A stretch of DNA of 64,000 nucleotides from Rhizobium mesoamericanum STM3625 (GTDB lineage Bacteria; Pseudomonadota; Alphaproteobacteria; Rhizobiales; Rhizobiaceae): assembly GCF_000312665.1 (NCBI RefSeq), contig NZ_HF536773.1:235582-299581 (forward strand), given 5' to 3'. The position numbers and the translations under genes were made by a program. The notes below the pieces were generated by a model. It was given only the letters and a program-made list of their open reading frames with translations. It did no database searches and was not told where the DNA came from. How positions within the stretch are numbered: the first letter of the stretch is position 1; the number at the start of each line of letters is the position of its first letter. Shown piece by piece: positions 42,764 to 51,576 of the stretch.

Positions 42764-44227
42764 ATGGACCTGAGCTTCGATCCAGACAGTCTTTCGCTTC
42801 CCGTCGGACATTTCATCGGCGGGCATTTCGGGGCTGCGAACGGTGTCATTCCCATGCACCGTCCCTCCGATGGCAAGGCCTATGCCGAATGCCCGATCGC
42901 GGACGCCTCCGTTGTCGACCAGGCTGTTCAGGCGGCCAAGGCGGCATTAAAGGAAAGCAATTGGGGCGGCGTCCGCCCGCGCGAGCGCCTGAACGTGCTG
43001 CACCGCTGGGCCGACCTCATCGAAAAGGAAGTAGAAACACTGGCCCAATTGGAGGCTGTCGCTTCGACCCGACCCGTAGGCCAGCTGGTCGATGGCGATA
43101 TCGCGATTTCGGCAGAGCAGATCCGCTTCTTTGCCGAATTCGCAGACAAGGAGGGCAGCGACCTTGTGCCGACCGACGACGCCAATATCGGCATGGTCAT
43201 GACGGAGCCCTATGGGGTGGTCGGCGCCATCACGCCCTGGAATTTTCCGATCAACATGGCCGCCTGGAAGCTGGGCCCGGCGCTGGCTGCCGGAAACGCC
43301 GTCGTCCTGAAACCGTCCGAAATGACGCCGTTTTCATCCATCTATCTGGCTCAGCTTGCCGTGCGTGCCGGCCTTCCCGCCGGCCTGATCAACGTGGTGC
43401 TGGGTGACGGCGCGACAACCGGCCAGGCGATCACCGGCCATCCCGAAATCGCCAAGATCAGCTTTACCGGGTCGACCCGGGCCGGATCGGCGATCATGGA
43501 GAACATCGCCCGCACGGGCATAAAGCCGATGACGCTGGAGCTCGGCGGCAAGAGCCCCCAGATCGTCTTTGCCGATGCGGACCTCGATAAGGCCGCCGCG
43601 GCCGTTACGGCCAGTATCGTCGGCAACGCCGGCCAGGCCTGCGTCGCCGGATCGCGGCTCATCGTGGAGAGAAAGATCGCGGCCGAACTGATCGATGCCA
43701 TCCGGAACCAGATGAAGGGCGTTACTCCCGCTCCTACCTGGGATGCGGCGAGCCGCTACTCCCCCATCATCTCGGAGAAGCAGAGACAGCGTATCGATGC
43801 GATCGTCTCCGCCACTATCGAAGCCGGCGGAGAATGCCTTGCCGGCGGCACACGCATGGAGGCACCAGGCTATTTCTACGCCCCGACATTGATGGCCGGA
43901 GTCGACCAGAATTCCCCCGCCATCATCGAGGAGATCTTCGGTCCTGTGCTGACGCTCCAGACATTCGAGGACGAGGAGGAAGCCCTGCAGCTTGCCGACC
44001 ATCCGAGCTACGGGCTCGCCGCAGGCCTCTTTACCCGCGACCTATCGCGCGCCATCCGACTGACCCGCCGTCTGCAAGCCGGCACTGTCTGGGTCAATCG
44101 CTATAGCCGCTCACGTGACCACATCCTGCCGACCGGCGGCTACAAGCAGTCCGGTATCGGCAAGGATCTCGGCCGCGAGGCATTCCAGGCCAATCGCAAG
44201 AGCAAGAGCGTTTTGATCAGTCTTTGA
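42764..44227 (+). CDS. Aldehyde dehydrogenase family protein
   Basis: 487 residues, full ALDH length. NAD-binding and active-site elements: ITPWNFPINMAAWKLGPALAAGN, FTGSTRAGSAI, general-base Glu in LELGGKSPQ, and catalytic Cys in GNAGQACVAGSR. Oxidises an aldehyde to the acid with NAD(P)+. GGAGG precedes ATG 42764. Followed after 11 bases by the tartrate-type dehydrogenase. In this setting it may oxidise the aldehyde produced by the DAO oxidase at 46835. Confidence 0.92.
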   Translation: MDLSFDPDSLSLPVGHFIGGHFGAANGVIPMHRPSDGKAYAECPIADASVVDQAVQAAKAALKESNWGGVRPRERLNVLHRWADLIEKEVETLAQLEAVASTRPVGQLVDGDIAISAEQIRFFAEFADKEGSDLVPTDDANIGMVMTEPYGVVGAITPWNFPINMAAWKLGPALAAGNAVVLKPSEMTPFSSIYLAQLAVRAGLPAGLINVVLGDGATTGQAITGHPEIAKISFTGSTRAGSAIMENIARTGIKPMTLELGGKSPQIVFADADLDKAAAAVTASIVGNAGQACVAGSRLIVERKIAAELIDAIRNQMKGVTPAPTWDAASRYSPIISEKQRQRIDAIVSATIEAGGECLAGGTRMEAPGYFYAPTLMAGVDQNSPAIIEEIFGPVLTLQTFEDEEEALQLADHPSYGLAAGLFTRDLSRAIRLTRRLQAGTVWVNRYSRSRDHILPTGGYKQSGIGKDLGREAFQANRKSKSVLISL

Positions 44228-44238
44228 GGACAGGGAAC

Positions 44239-45279
44239 ATGAAAACCTACAAGATCGCATTGATCCCGGGTGACGGCATCGGTCGCGACATGATCGCCGC
44301 CGCCTGGTCCGTTCTCCAAAAGGCAGCCGACAAGCGCGGATTTAGGCTCGATGGTACCGAATTTCCTTGGTCCTGCGCCTTCTACAAGGAAACCGGCGCC
44401 ATGATGCCCGCCGATGGCATCGCAACGCTGCGCGGTTTCGATGCCATATTGCTCGGAGCCGTGGGCTGGCCGGCCGAAGTGCCGGATGCCGTATCTCTGC
44501 ACGGGCTGCTGCTGCCGATCCGCAAAGACTTCGTGCAATATGCCAATATTCGCCCGCACCGGCTGCTTCCGGGTGTTCAGGGACCGCTCAGGGCCGCAGC
44601 CTTCGACATTCTCTGCATCCGCGAAAACACCGAGGGCGAATATTCCGGCGCCGGCGGCCGCATCCATCAGGGCACATCCGACGAAGTTGCGGTCGAGACG
44701 TCGATCTTCACCCGCAAAGGCGTCGAACGCATTTTGCGTTTCGCCTTCGAGCAGGCAAGAGCCCGGCGCGGCAAGCTCGCCTCGGTCACGAAATCCAACG
44801 CCCAGAAGTATTCCATGGTCTTCTGGGACGAAATCACCCGGCAGCTTGCCCAGGACTATCCGGATGTCGAGGTCACGAGCTACCACATCGATGCCATGGC
44901 AGCCCGCATGGTAATGGCCCCGGAAACCCTCGACGTTGTCGTCGCATCCAACCTCTTCGGCGACATCCTCACGGATCTCGGCGCAGCAATCCAGGGCGGC
45001 CTCGGTTTCGCGGCGTCAGCCAACATCAACCCTGAGCGGAGCGCTCCGTCGATGTTCGAACCTGTGCACGGGTCTGCGCCCGATATTGCCCATCTCGGCA
45101 TTGCCAATCCAATCGCAACGGTATGGTCCGGTGCCATGATGCTCGAACATCTGGGCGAGCAGGCCGCGGCAAATGCCGTCATGGCGGCGATCGAAGCAAC
45201 AACCGCAAGCGGCATCGGCACGCTTCCGGGCAAGGACCGGACCGACGCGATCACCGCAGCACTGCTCGCCGCGATTTGA
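44239..45279 (+). CDS. Tartrate dehydrogenase/D-malate dehydrogenase-type beta-decarboxylating enzyme
   Basis: 346 residues of the isocitrate/isopropylmalate dehydrogenase family. IALIPGDGIGRDMI is the N-terminal signature, FDILCIRENTEGEYSGAGG binds substrate, and SNLFGDILTDLGAAIQGGLGFAASANINPE is the NAD/metal region. The HRLLP-type substrate loop and REN sequence fit the tartrate/D-malate (TtuC, DmlA) group rather than LeuB. ATG 44239 follows AGGACAGGG. Fifth gene of the operon. Confidence 0.85.
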   Translation: MKTYKIALIPGDGIGRDMIAAAWSVLQKAADKRGFRLDGTEFPWSCAFYKETGAMMPADGIATLRGFDAILLGAVGWPAEVPDAVSLHGLLLPIRKDFVQYANIRPHRLLPGVQGPLRAAAFDILCIRENTEGEYSGAGGRIHQGTSDEVAVETSIFTRKGVERILRFAFEQARARRGKLASVTKSNAQKYSMVFWDEITRQLAQDYPDVEVTSYHIDAMAARMVMAPETLDVVVASNLFGDILTDLGAAIQGGLGFAASANINPERSAPSMFEPVHGSAPDIAHLGIANPIATVWSGAMMLEHLGEQAAANAVMAAIEATTASGIGTLPGKDRTDAITAALLAAI

Positions 45280-45300
45280 AGTGTTATCGAGGATCTGAAC

Positions 45301-46758
45301 ATGCAAAATTTGAAAGTGCCATCCCTATTCCGTGAGCAGGCGCTGATCGGTGGCAACTGGCTTTGCGCCCGCTCGGGCAAGACCGTTGCCGTCGTCGATC
45401 CGGCAACTCAGGCCGTCATCGGAACGGTGCCGGATATCGGCGGTGATGAAACCCGGTCAGCAATCGAGGCCGCCGATGCGGCTTATGTTTCGTGGAAGAA
45501 GCGCACGCATGCCGAGCGCGCAGCGATGCTGGAAGCCTGGCATGATCTGATCCTCGAGCATATCGATGACCTTGCGCTTATTCTGACGATCGAACAGGGC
45601 AAGCCGCTTGACGAGGCGCGTGGTGAAATCCGCTACGGCGCGTCCTTCGTCAAATGGTTCGCCGAAGAAGCACGTCGCATCGGCGGCCAGACCATCCCCT
45701 CGCCGACCCCTGACCGCCGCATCCTCGTTCTGAAGGAGCCGGTCGGCGTTTGCGGCATTATCACACCCTGGAACTTCCCGAATGCGATGATCACGCGTAA
45801 GCTCGCCCCGGCTCTCGCTGCCGGCTGTACTGTCGTGGTAAAACCTTCCGAATTCACCCCCTACTCGGCTCTGGCGCTCGGCGTGCTTGCAGAAATGGCT
45901 GGTATCCCGGCCGGCGTCATCAACATCGTCACCGGCATGCCCTCCGAGATCGGCGCCGAAATCCTTGCCAACGCGACCGTGCGCAAGATTTCATTCACCG
46001 GCTCCACCCCTGTCGGCTCGCTGCTGATGCGCGGCGCCGCGACCAGCATCAAACGGCTTTCGCTCGAGCTCGGCGGCAACGCTCCCTTCATCGTCTTCGA
46101 CGACGCCGATCTTGACCTTGCCGTGGAGGGAGCGATCGTCTCCAAGTTCCGTAACGGCGGCCAGACCTGCGTCTGCGCCAACCGCATCCTGGTCCAGGCC
46201 GGTGTCTACGATGCTTTCGCCGAGAAGCTCGCCGCCCGCGTCGATGCCATGAAGGTCGGTCCAGGCACGGAGGCCGGCGTCACGATCGGTCCAATGATCA
46301 ATGAAGCGGCCATCGCCAAGATCAACCGCCATGTCGAAGACGCGCTTTCCAAGGGCGCAATGATCGTGACAGCCAAGCGAGGCCTGCCGGCCGGCCCGCA
46401 ATATACCGCGCCGATCGTCCTGACCGGGGCCACCATCACCATGCAGCTCGCCGCCGAGGAGACGTTCGGGCCGGTCGCACCGCTCTTCCGCTTCGAAACG
46501 GAAGAAGAGGCGATCACCATTGCCAATGGCACGCCCTACGGGCTTGCGGCCTACTTCTATACCGAGAGCCTGAAGCGCGCCTGGCGGGTGGGCGAGGCTC
46601 TCGAATTTGGCATGGTCGGCCTCAATACCGGCTTGATCTCCACGGAGGTCGCACCGTTTGGTGGCGTCAAGCAATCAGGCCTCGGGCGCGAAGGCTCGCA
46701 GCTCGGAATCGAAGAGTATCTGGAAACAAAGGCCTTCCATATCGGTGGCCTTAACTGA
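45301..46758 (+). CDS. gabD: NAD(P)-dependent succinate-semialdehyde dehydrogenase
   Basis: 485 residues, close to E. coli GabD (482). IITPWNFPNAMITRKLAPALAAGC, FTGSTPVGSLL, ELGGNAPFIVFDDADLD (Glu) and RNGGQTCVCANR (catalytic Cys) are all in place, and the second Cys two residues on is typical for GabD. It oxidises succinate semialdehyde to succinate, feeding the TCA cycle. Last gene of the operon, 21 bases after the previous one; a bidirectional terminator follows. Confidence 0.9.
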   Translation: MQNLKVPSLFREQALIGGNWLCARSGKTVAVVDPATQAVIGTVPDIGGDETRSAIEAADAAYVSWKKRTHAERAAMLEAWHDLILEHIDDLALILTIEQGKPLDEARGEIRYGASFVKWFAEEARRIGGQTIPSPTPDRRILVLKEPVGVCGIITPWNFPNAMITRKLAPALAAGCTVVVKPSEFTPYSALALGVLAEMAGIPAGVINIVTGMPSEIGAEILANATVRKISFTGSTPVGSLLMRGAATSIKRLSLELGGNAPFIVFDDADLDLAVEGAIVSKFRNGGQTCVCANRILVQAGVYDAFAEKLAARVDAMKVGPGTEAGVTIGPMINEAAIAKINRHVEDALSKGAMIVTAKRGLPAGPQYTAPIVLTGATITMQLAAEETFGPVAPLFRFETEEEAITIANGTPYGLAAYFYTESLKRAWRVGEALEFGMVGLNTGLISTEVAPFGGVKQSGLGREGSQLGIEEYLETKAFHIGGLN

Positions 46759-46778
46759 GTTGTCGTGTCTCAGACTGG

Positions 46779-46810
46779 AAAAGGGGTCGCAAGCGCGGCC
46801 CCTCTTCTTA
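46779..46810. terminator. Bidirectional terminator between convergent operons
   Basis: GGGGTCGC (46783-46790) pairs with GCGGCCCC (46795-46802), one G-U pair and a 4-base loop. It is flanked by AAAA on the left and a TCTTCTT tract on the right, so it can act on both the gabD operon and the minus-strand DAO operon. Confidence 0.65.
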
Positions 46811-46834
46811 TGCTGCTGATTTCGTTGAGGCGCG

Positions 46835-48109
46835 TCACTGAAATCTGTCGAGCGTTTTGTAGTACAAGCCTACCAAGGGCAGGAACCATGGCTTGCCGAA
46901 ATGGCCGGGAACGGCAGGCCAATCGAGCCCCTTGAGCGGGTTGCGGTCAGGCCTTCCCAGGATAGCATCCGCAATGGTCATACCGAGATGGGTGGAAAGC
47001 TGTGCGCCATGACCCGAATAGCCCATCGCGTACCAGATGCCGTCATGATAGCCGGCGCGTGGATAGCGGTCCTTGGTGATATCGACGAGACCGCCCCAGC
47101 AATAGTCGATCTTGACCCCGGCGAGTTGGGGAAATATCCGGGCGAGGCTTTCGCGAAGTATCGCGCCGCTCCTGGCGTCAGAGCGCTGGTCCGACGTCGC
47201 GGAGAACCGGGCGCGCCCGCCGAAGATCAGCCGGTTATCCGGTGACAGGCGCCAATAGTTGCCGATGTTCATCGTGTTCACGCAGGTGCGATTGCCGGGC
47301 ATTGCCGCGGCAACCTCCACATCCGTCAAGGGCCGTGTCGCTACGATGAAACTCCCGACCGCCATGATGCGACGGCGGAAGTAACCGAAATTGGCTGTCG
47401 TATAGGCGCCGGTCGCGATCATGACCTGGTCTGCCGTCACGGTGCCTTTACTGGTCTTCAAGACGTGCCTGCCGCCGGACTGGCTCCGTTCCGTTACGGC
47501 AGCGCCTTCCACGATGACCGCCCCGCGCCGCTTGGCCGCCTCGGCCAATCCCGCGACATAGCGTCCCATATGCATCATGGCACTCTTCTTGGACAGCATC
47601 GCGCCATGGAACGGCGAACCGATCTCGTCCTTGAGATCGGTGGCGGAAAGCAGCGCGGTATCGGGATCGACCTCGACATGTACCGCTTCGAAGTTCTTTG
47701 CCAGGCCTTCGAAATGCTGCGGCTTGGAGGCGAGCTTCAGCTTGCCTGCGCGGCGGAAATTGCAGTCGATCTCTTCGTCCGCGATAATGTCTTCGAGCGT
47801 GTCGATCGAAGCGTCCAGTGCGCGATAAAGCGCGATCGCCCGCTCCTTGCCCAATTCCGCTTTTGCCCCGATGTAGCTATGCGCCAGACCGTTGTTCAGA
47901 TGGCCTCCATTGCGCCCGGACGCGCCGAAGCCTACGGTCTCGGCCTCCAGAACCAGGACCTTCGCCCCCGCCATGGCGAGCTGCCGGGCAGCCCCAAGCC
48001 CGGTGAAGCCGCCACCCACGACGGCGACGTCATAGTGCCCCTCGACCGGGCCAGCGGCCGCACCCACAAAGCGGGGCGCCGTATCGTGCCAATAAGAGGA
48101 ATATTTCAT
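46835..48109 (-). CDS. FAD-dependent amine/amino-acid oxidase (DAO family, PuuB-like)
   Basis: 424 residues. DVAVVGGGFTGLGAARQLAMAGAKVLVLEAE binds FAD, GFGASGRNGGHLNNG is typical of gamma-glutamylputrescine-oxidase-like proteins, and the C-terminal YAMGYSGHGAQLSTHLGMTIADAILG closes the FAD fold. Members oxidise a primary or N-substituted amine to an aldehyde, or an amino acid to a keto acid, with O2. It starts 14 bases after a HAD gene on the minus strand, converging with the ALDH/SSADH operon. The PuuB resemblance, next to ALDH and SSADH genes, hints at diamine or aminoacid breakdown. Confidence 0.88.
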   Translation of the reverse strand: MKYSSYWHDTAPRFVGAAAGPVEGHYDVAVVGGGFTGLGAARQLAMAGAKVLVLEAETVGFGASGRNGGHLNNGLAHSYIGAKAELGKERAIALYRALDASIDTLEDIIADEEIDCNFRRAGKLKLASKPQHFEGLAKNFEAVHVEVDPDTALLSATDLKDEIGSPFHGAMLSKKSAMMHMGRYVAGLAEAAKRRGAVIVEGAAVTERSQSGGRHVLKTSKGTVTADQVMIATGAYTTANFGYFRRRIMAVGSFIVATRPLTDVEVAAAMPGNRTCVNTMNIGNYWRLSPDNRLIFGGRARFSATSDQRSDARSGAILRESLARIFPQLAGVKIDYCWGGLVDITKDRYPRAGYHDGIWYAMGYSGHGAQLSTHLGMTIADAILGRPDRNPLKGLDWPAVPGHFGKPWFLPLVGLYYKTLDRFQ

Positions 48110-48123
48110 CTGGCTGCCCTTTC

Positions 48124-48792
48124 TCAGAGCCCCACGACGCCGGGCAGACCGGAAATGTCGGCGATTTCGACATAGCCATAATAGGGATTGGCCGGCTCGT
48201 GACCACGGTTGACCCAGACCTTATTCTTGATGCCGAGATCATGAGCCGACATGAGGTCGTAGCGGAAGGAAGACGAGCAATGCAGAATGTCTTCCGGGCC
48301 GCAGCCCAGCATATCGAACATGTATTCGAAGGCCTGGAAGCGCGGCTTATAGGCATTGGCCTGCTCTGCCGTATAAACGGCATGGAAAGGTGCGCCGAGC
48401 TTTGCGACATTTGACATGATCTGGCTGTTCATCGCGTTCGACAGGATGACGAGCGGAATTTCCTTCGCGACCTTGGCAAGACCCGCCGGAACGTCGGCGT
48501 GCGGCCCCCAGGTGGGTACGCGCTCATAAACCATCTTGGCGTCTTCCTCTTTGAAGGCAACGCCGTTGCGCTTGCAGGTCCGCTCGAGCGAATTGTGCAC
48601 CACCTCAGCATAAGGCTTCCAGTCACCCATGATCTCGTCGAGCCGATAAGCAGCGAAATTCCTGATGAACTGCAACATGGCCATTTCATCGAGACGATCG
48701 CCATAAAGGTCACGGGCAGCTTCCGCCATCTGGAAATTGATCAGCGTGCCGTGGCAATCGAAGGTGATGTATTTCGGGCGGAAGGTGGTCAT
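48124..48792 (-). CDS. Haloacid dehalogenase type II-like hydrolase
   Basis: 222 residues. ITFDCHGTLINFQ (motif I Asp at ~residue 11), VILSNAMNS (motif II), AEQANAYKPRFQAFEYM with the Lys, and SAHDLGIKNKVWVNRGHE mark the type II HAD fold. ATG 48792 has AAGGA eight bases upstream; the longer upstream frame is not supported. Transcribed with the DAO oxidase (14-base gap). Substrate not known; classic haloacid dehalogenation is not implied. Confidence 0.87.
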   Translation of the reverse strand: MTTFRPKYITFDCHGTLINFQMAEAARDLYGDRLDEMAMLQFIRNFAAYRLDEIMGDWKPYAEVVHNSLERTCKRNGVAFKEEDAKMVYERVPTWGPHADVPAGLAKVAKEIPLVILSNAMNSQIMSNVAKLGAPFHAVYTAEQANAYKPRFQAFEYMFDMLGCGPEDILHCSSSFRYDLMSAHDLGIKNKVWVNRGHEPANPYYGYVEIADISGLPGVVGL

Positions 48793-49117
48793 GCGCTTCG
48801 TCCTTACGTGCTGCCCCTCGAGGCGATTGGTGGAGAACACGATAATAGGATTGCTTTCGGCACTGGAGCCCACTGATTTTGCGAGGTTCGGAGCAGAAAG
48901 TATCGTATAGCGGCGTTCGTTTGGCATTTGCTTGCACGGACCGACCGACAAGGTCGTCCTTCGTCTCCACTTTCGAGACAGTTGTCAGCAGGGCTACGGC
49001 ATAACATGCGGCAAGAAGGAGCAGCTACGGCGAAAGATACCGTCAAGGACGTCGCCTTCAGATAATCTTCCGGCCCCGACGCTCCGACACTTGGACGAAA
49101 GAAATTCGAGGAGCGTC
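48793..49117. other. Divergent promoter region between HAD and GNAT genes
   Basis: About 325 bases with no coding potential recognised. Must carry the promoters of the minus-strand HAD-DAO operon and the plus-strand GNAT-aminotransferase operon. No clear inverted repeat was found. Confidence 0.4.
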
Positions 49118-49957
49118 ATGCCGGAGCAACGGATAGAAATCAGGCCTTTCGGTCCGCAACATTTGGATGCCGCGGTCTGCTTGTCGCGTGAGGCCGGCTG
49201 GCCTCATCGTCTGGAGGACTGGAACGTCGCCCTTGATCTCAGCGAAGGTGTCGTTGCGATCGCCGCCGATGATGAAGTCGTCGGCACCACGCTCCTGACA
49301 CCTTATGAAACCGACTGCGCTACGATCAACATGGTGATCGTAGCTGAACGCATGCGGGGACGCGGACTGGGACGCCGTCTCATGGAGGCTGCCTTCGCGC
49401 TTGCGCAGAACCGCCCCTTGCGCCTCATCGCAACTGCCGATGGTCTACCTCTCTATGAAAGACTGGGGTTTCGCCAGATCGGCACCATCGTTCAACACCA
49501 GGGGCACGTCACAGCGACCCAGAAACCGGAAAACACCGAGGCAGCAACCAAAGCCGATATCCCGGCCATTGCAGCCCTCGACCGAGAGGCTTTCGGCGCC
49601 GACCGCTCCACTCTCATTACACGTTTTGCGGATCTTGGTGAATTCGCTGTCATCCGCCGCAGCGGTAACGTCGTCGCCTTCGCCTGCCTTCGCAGCTTTG
49701 GCCGAGGCGAGGTCGTGGGGCCCGTCGTGGCGCCAGATATCGAGGATGCGAAATCGCTCCTCTCCCACTTCATGTGTCGCAAAGCAGGCGCCTTCCTGCG
49801 GATCGACACCAGCACGGAAACCGGTCTTGGGCCGTGGCTCGCCAGCCATTCGCTCCCCCATGTCAGTGGCGGCATCGCCATGGCGAACCCCATCATCAGA
49901 CATACTAATTCGAAGACCGTCACCACTTTCGCCCTTGCCAATCAGGCGCTCGGCTGA
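49118..49957 (+). CDS. Double-domain GNAT family N-acetyltransferase (paralogue 2)
   Basis: 279 residues. The first half is a GNAT domain (REAGWPHRLEDWNVALDLSEG, then MVIVAERMRGRGLGRRLMEAA with the acetyl-CoA loop RGRGLG, LPLYERLGFRQIGTI); the second half resembles a second GNAT-like fold (RSFGRGEVVGPVVAPDIEDAKSL, AFLRIDT). It is paralogous to the protein at 38997. GAGGAGC precedes ATG 49118. It is followed 13 bases later by a class III aminotransferase gene, an arrangement consistent with acetylation of an amine substrate. Confidence 0.88.
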   Translation: MPEQRIEIRPFGPQHLDAAVCLSREAGWPHRLEDWNVALDLSEGVVAIAADDEVVGTTLLTPYETDCATINMVIVAERMRGRGLGRRLMEAAFALAQNRPLRLIATADGLPLYERLGFRQIGTIVQHQGHVTATQKPENTEAATKADIPAIAALDREAFGADRSTLITRFADLGEFAVIRRSGNVVAFACLRSFGRGEVVGPVVAPDIEDAKSLLSHFMCRKAGAFLRIDTSTETGLGPWLASHSLPHVSGGIAMANPIIRHTNSKTVTTFALANQALG

Positions 49958-49970
49958 TCCGGAGAAGAAC

Positions 49971-51347
49971 ATGTACAGCAATTCCCTCATCGAGCTCGAT
50001 CGCGCCCATCTGGTGCATCCGGTAGCCTCTTATCGCGGCCATGAGCAGCAAGGCGTACGGGTGCTTTCATCGGCCAAGGGAGCGACGATCATCGATGGCC
50101 ACGGCCGCCAGCTGGTAGATGGTTTCGCGGGTCTTTGGTGTGTCAACGCCGGCTACGGTCACGAAACGATTGTAGAGGCTGCGGCTCGCCAAATGCGTGA
50201 GCTTCCCTACGCGACGGCCTATTTCGGTCTTGGTTGCGAATCAGCCATCCGTCTTGCCGCCGAGCTCGCCGAGCGAGCTCCCGGCGACCTCAAGCACATT
50301 TATTTTACACTAGGTGGCTCGGATGCCATCGACAGTACCGTCCGCTTCATCCGCTATTATTGGTTTGCGCGCGGAGAACCGCAACGCGATCAGTTCATCT
50401 CGATCGAGCAGGGTTATCATGGCTCTTCGACGGTCGGCGCGGGACTGACCGCCTTGCCCAATTTCCATACAGGCTTTGGCGTTCCGCTCGACTGGCAGCA
50501 CAAGATTCCGTCGCCCTATCCTTATCGCAACCCCGTCGGACAGGATGCGAACACGATCATCCAAGCTTCGCTCGCCGCACTCAGGTCGAAGGTCGAAGCG
50601 ATTGGAGCAAGCCGGGTCGCCGCTTTCTATGCAGAGCCAATTCAGGGCTCCGGCGGGGTGATCGTCCCGCCGAACGGATGGATGAAGGCTATGCGGGACC
50701 TCTGCAAAGAGCTCGACATCCTCTTCGTCGCCGACGAAGTGATCACCGGTTTCGGCCGAACGGGCCCTCTCTTTGCCTGTTCCGAAGAGGACATCGTTCC
50801 CGATTTCATGACGACGGCGAAGGGGCTCACCTCTGGCTACGTTCCGATGGGTGCAGTCTTCATGGCGGATCACGTCTATCAGGTCATTGCCGATCGAGCG
50901 GGAACTTCTGCCGTGGGTCATGGCTACACCTATTCCGCCCATCCAGTCAGCGCAGCGGTCGGCTTGGAAGTATTGAAACTCTACGAAGGCGGGCTGCTCG
51001 AAAACGGCATAAAGGCTGGTGCGATGTTGATGGCCGGCCTTGAAAGCCTGCGAGATCATCCCCTGGTGGGCGACGTCCGCGGTCGCGGCATGCTGGCTGC
51101 GATCGAATTGGTCGTCGACAAGGCTGCAAAAACGCCGCTGCCAGCGGAAGCCCAGCCTTCGCGCCGGATTTTCGATCGGGCTTGGGAAAACGGCCTGGTC
51201 CTCCGCGCCTTCGCCAATGGCGTGCTGGGTTACGCCCCGCCGCTTTGCTGCACCGACGCTGACATCGAAGCAATCATCAAACGAACGGAAAGGACGCTTG
51301 ATCAGACGCTCGAAGATCCCGACGTCCGCCGGGCGCTCAAGGGATGA
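49971..51347 (+). CDS. Class III (omega-amino-acid type) PLP-dependent aminotransferase
   Basis: 458 residues. Class III fold shown by IIDGHGRQLVDGFAGLWCVNAGYGH, FTLGGSDAIDSTVRFIRYYW, AEPIQGSGGVIVPPNGW, the PLP-phosphate Asp in LFVADEVITGFGRTG, and the Schiff-base Lys in TTAKGLTSGYVPMGAV. Family members move the terminal amino group of omega-amino acids or diamines to pyruvate or 2-oxoglutarate. GGAGAAG precedes the ATG. Coupled to the GNAT gene; together with the nearby SSADH it could turn a 4-aminobutyrate-type compound into succinate. Confidence 0.93.
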   Translation: MYSNSLIELDRAHLVHPVASYRGHEQQGVRVLSSAKGATIIDGHGRQLVDGFAGLWCVNAGYGHETIVEAAARQMRELPYATAYFGLGCESAIRLAAELAERAPGDLKHIYFTLGGSDAIDSTVRFIRYYWFARGEPQRDQFISIEQGYHGSSTVGAGLTALPNFHTGFGVPLDWQHKIPSPYPYRNPVGQDANTIIQASLAALRSKVEAIGASRVAAFYAEPIQGSGGVIVPPNGWMKAMRDLCKELDILFVADEVITGFGRTGPLFACSEEDIVPDFMTTAKGLTSGYVPMGAVFMADHVYQVIADRAGTSAVGHGYTYSAHPVSAAVGLEVLKLYEGGLLENGIKAGAMLMAGLESLRDHPLVGDVRGRGMLAAIELVVDKAAKTPLPAEAQPSRRIFDRAWENGLVLRAFANGVLGYAPPLCCTDADIEAIIKRTERTLDQTLEDPDVRRALKG

Positions 51348-51517
51348 ACCCGTCAAGGCCCGGGACCGATATACCGCGCGCAGGCGTTTTTCGGAATTTT
51401 GTGCCGCACCACTGGTCCGATTCGGCGCAAACGGTGCGATCGAAATGCCAAACTTGCCTGAAGGAATGGCCTAGCCCCGGCAATTCGGGAGCATCAGAAA
51501 ACGAGTAGGCCTCGGAA

Positions 51518-51525
51518 CAGCATAA
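51518..51525 (-). promoter_or_regulatory. TTATGCTG motif upstream of the HAD-ABC transporter operon
   Basis: The complement reads TTATGCTG, the same 8-mer found three times between the lrp gene and the DAO gene at 58 kb. It lies 51 bases upstream of the first gene of the ABC transporter operon. A single copy is compatible with chance. Confidence 0.3.
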
Positions 51526-51576
51526 TCTTTCGCAAAGCGGCCGCTGCCGCCGCCAGCAAGCAGACTGGGGTACGAA

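Noticed and set aside
46808-46815. TTATGCTG copy between convergent gabD and DAO genes as an Lrp site
   Set aside because: Located at gene 3' ends beside a terminator; expected by chance at this frequency.
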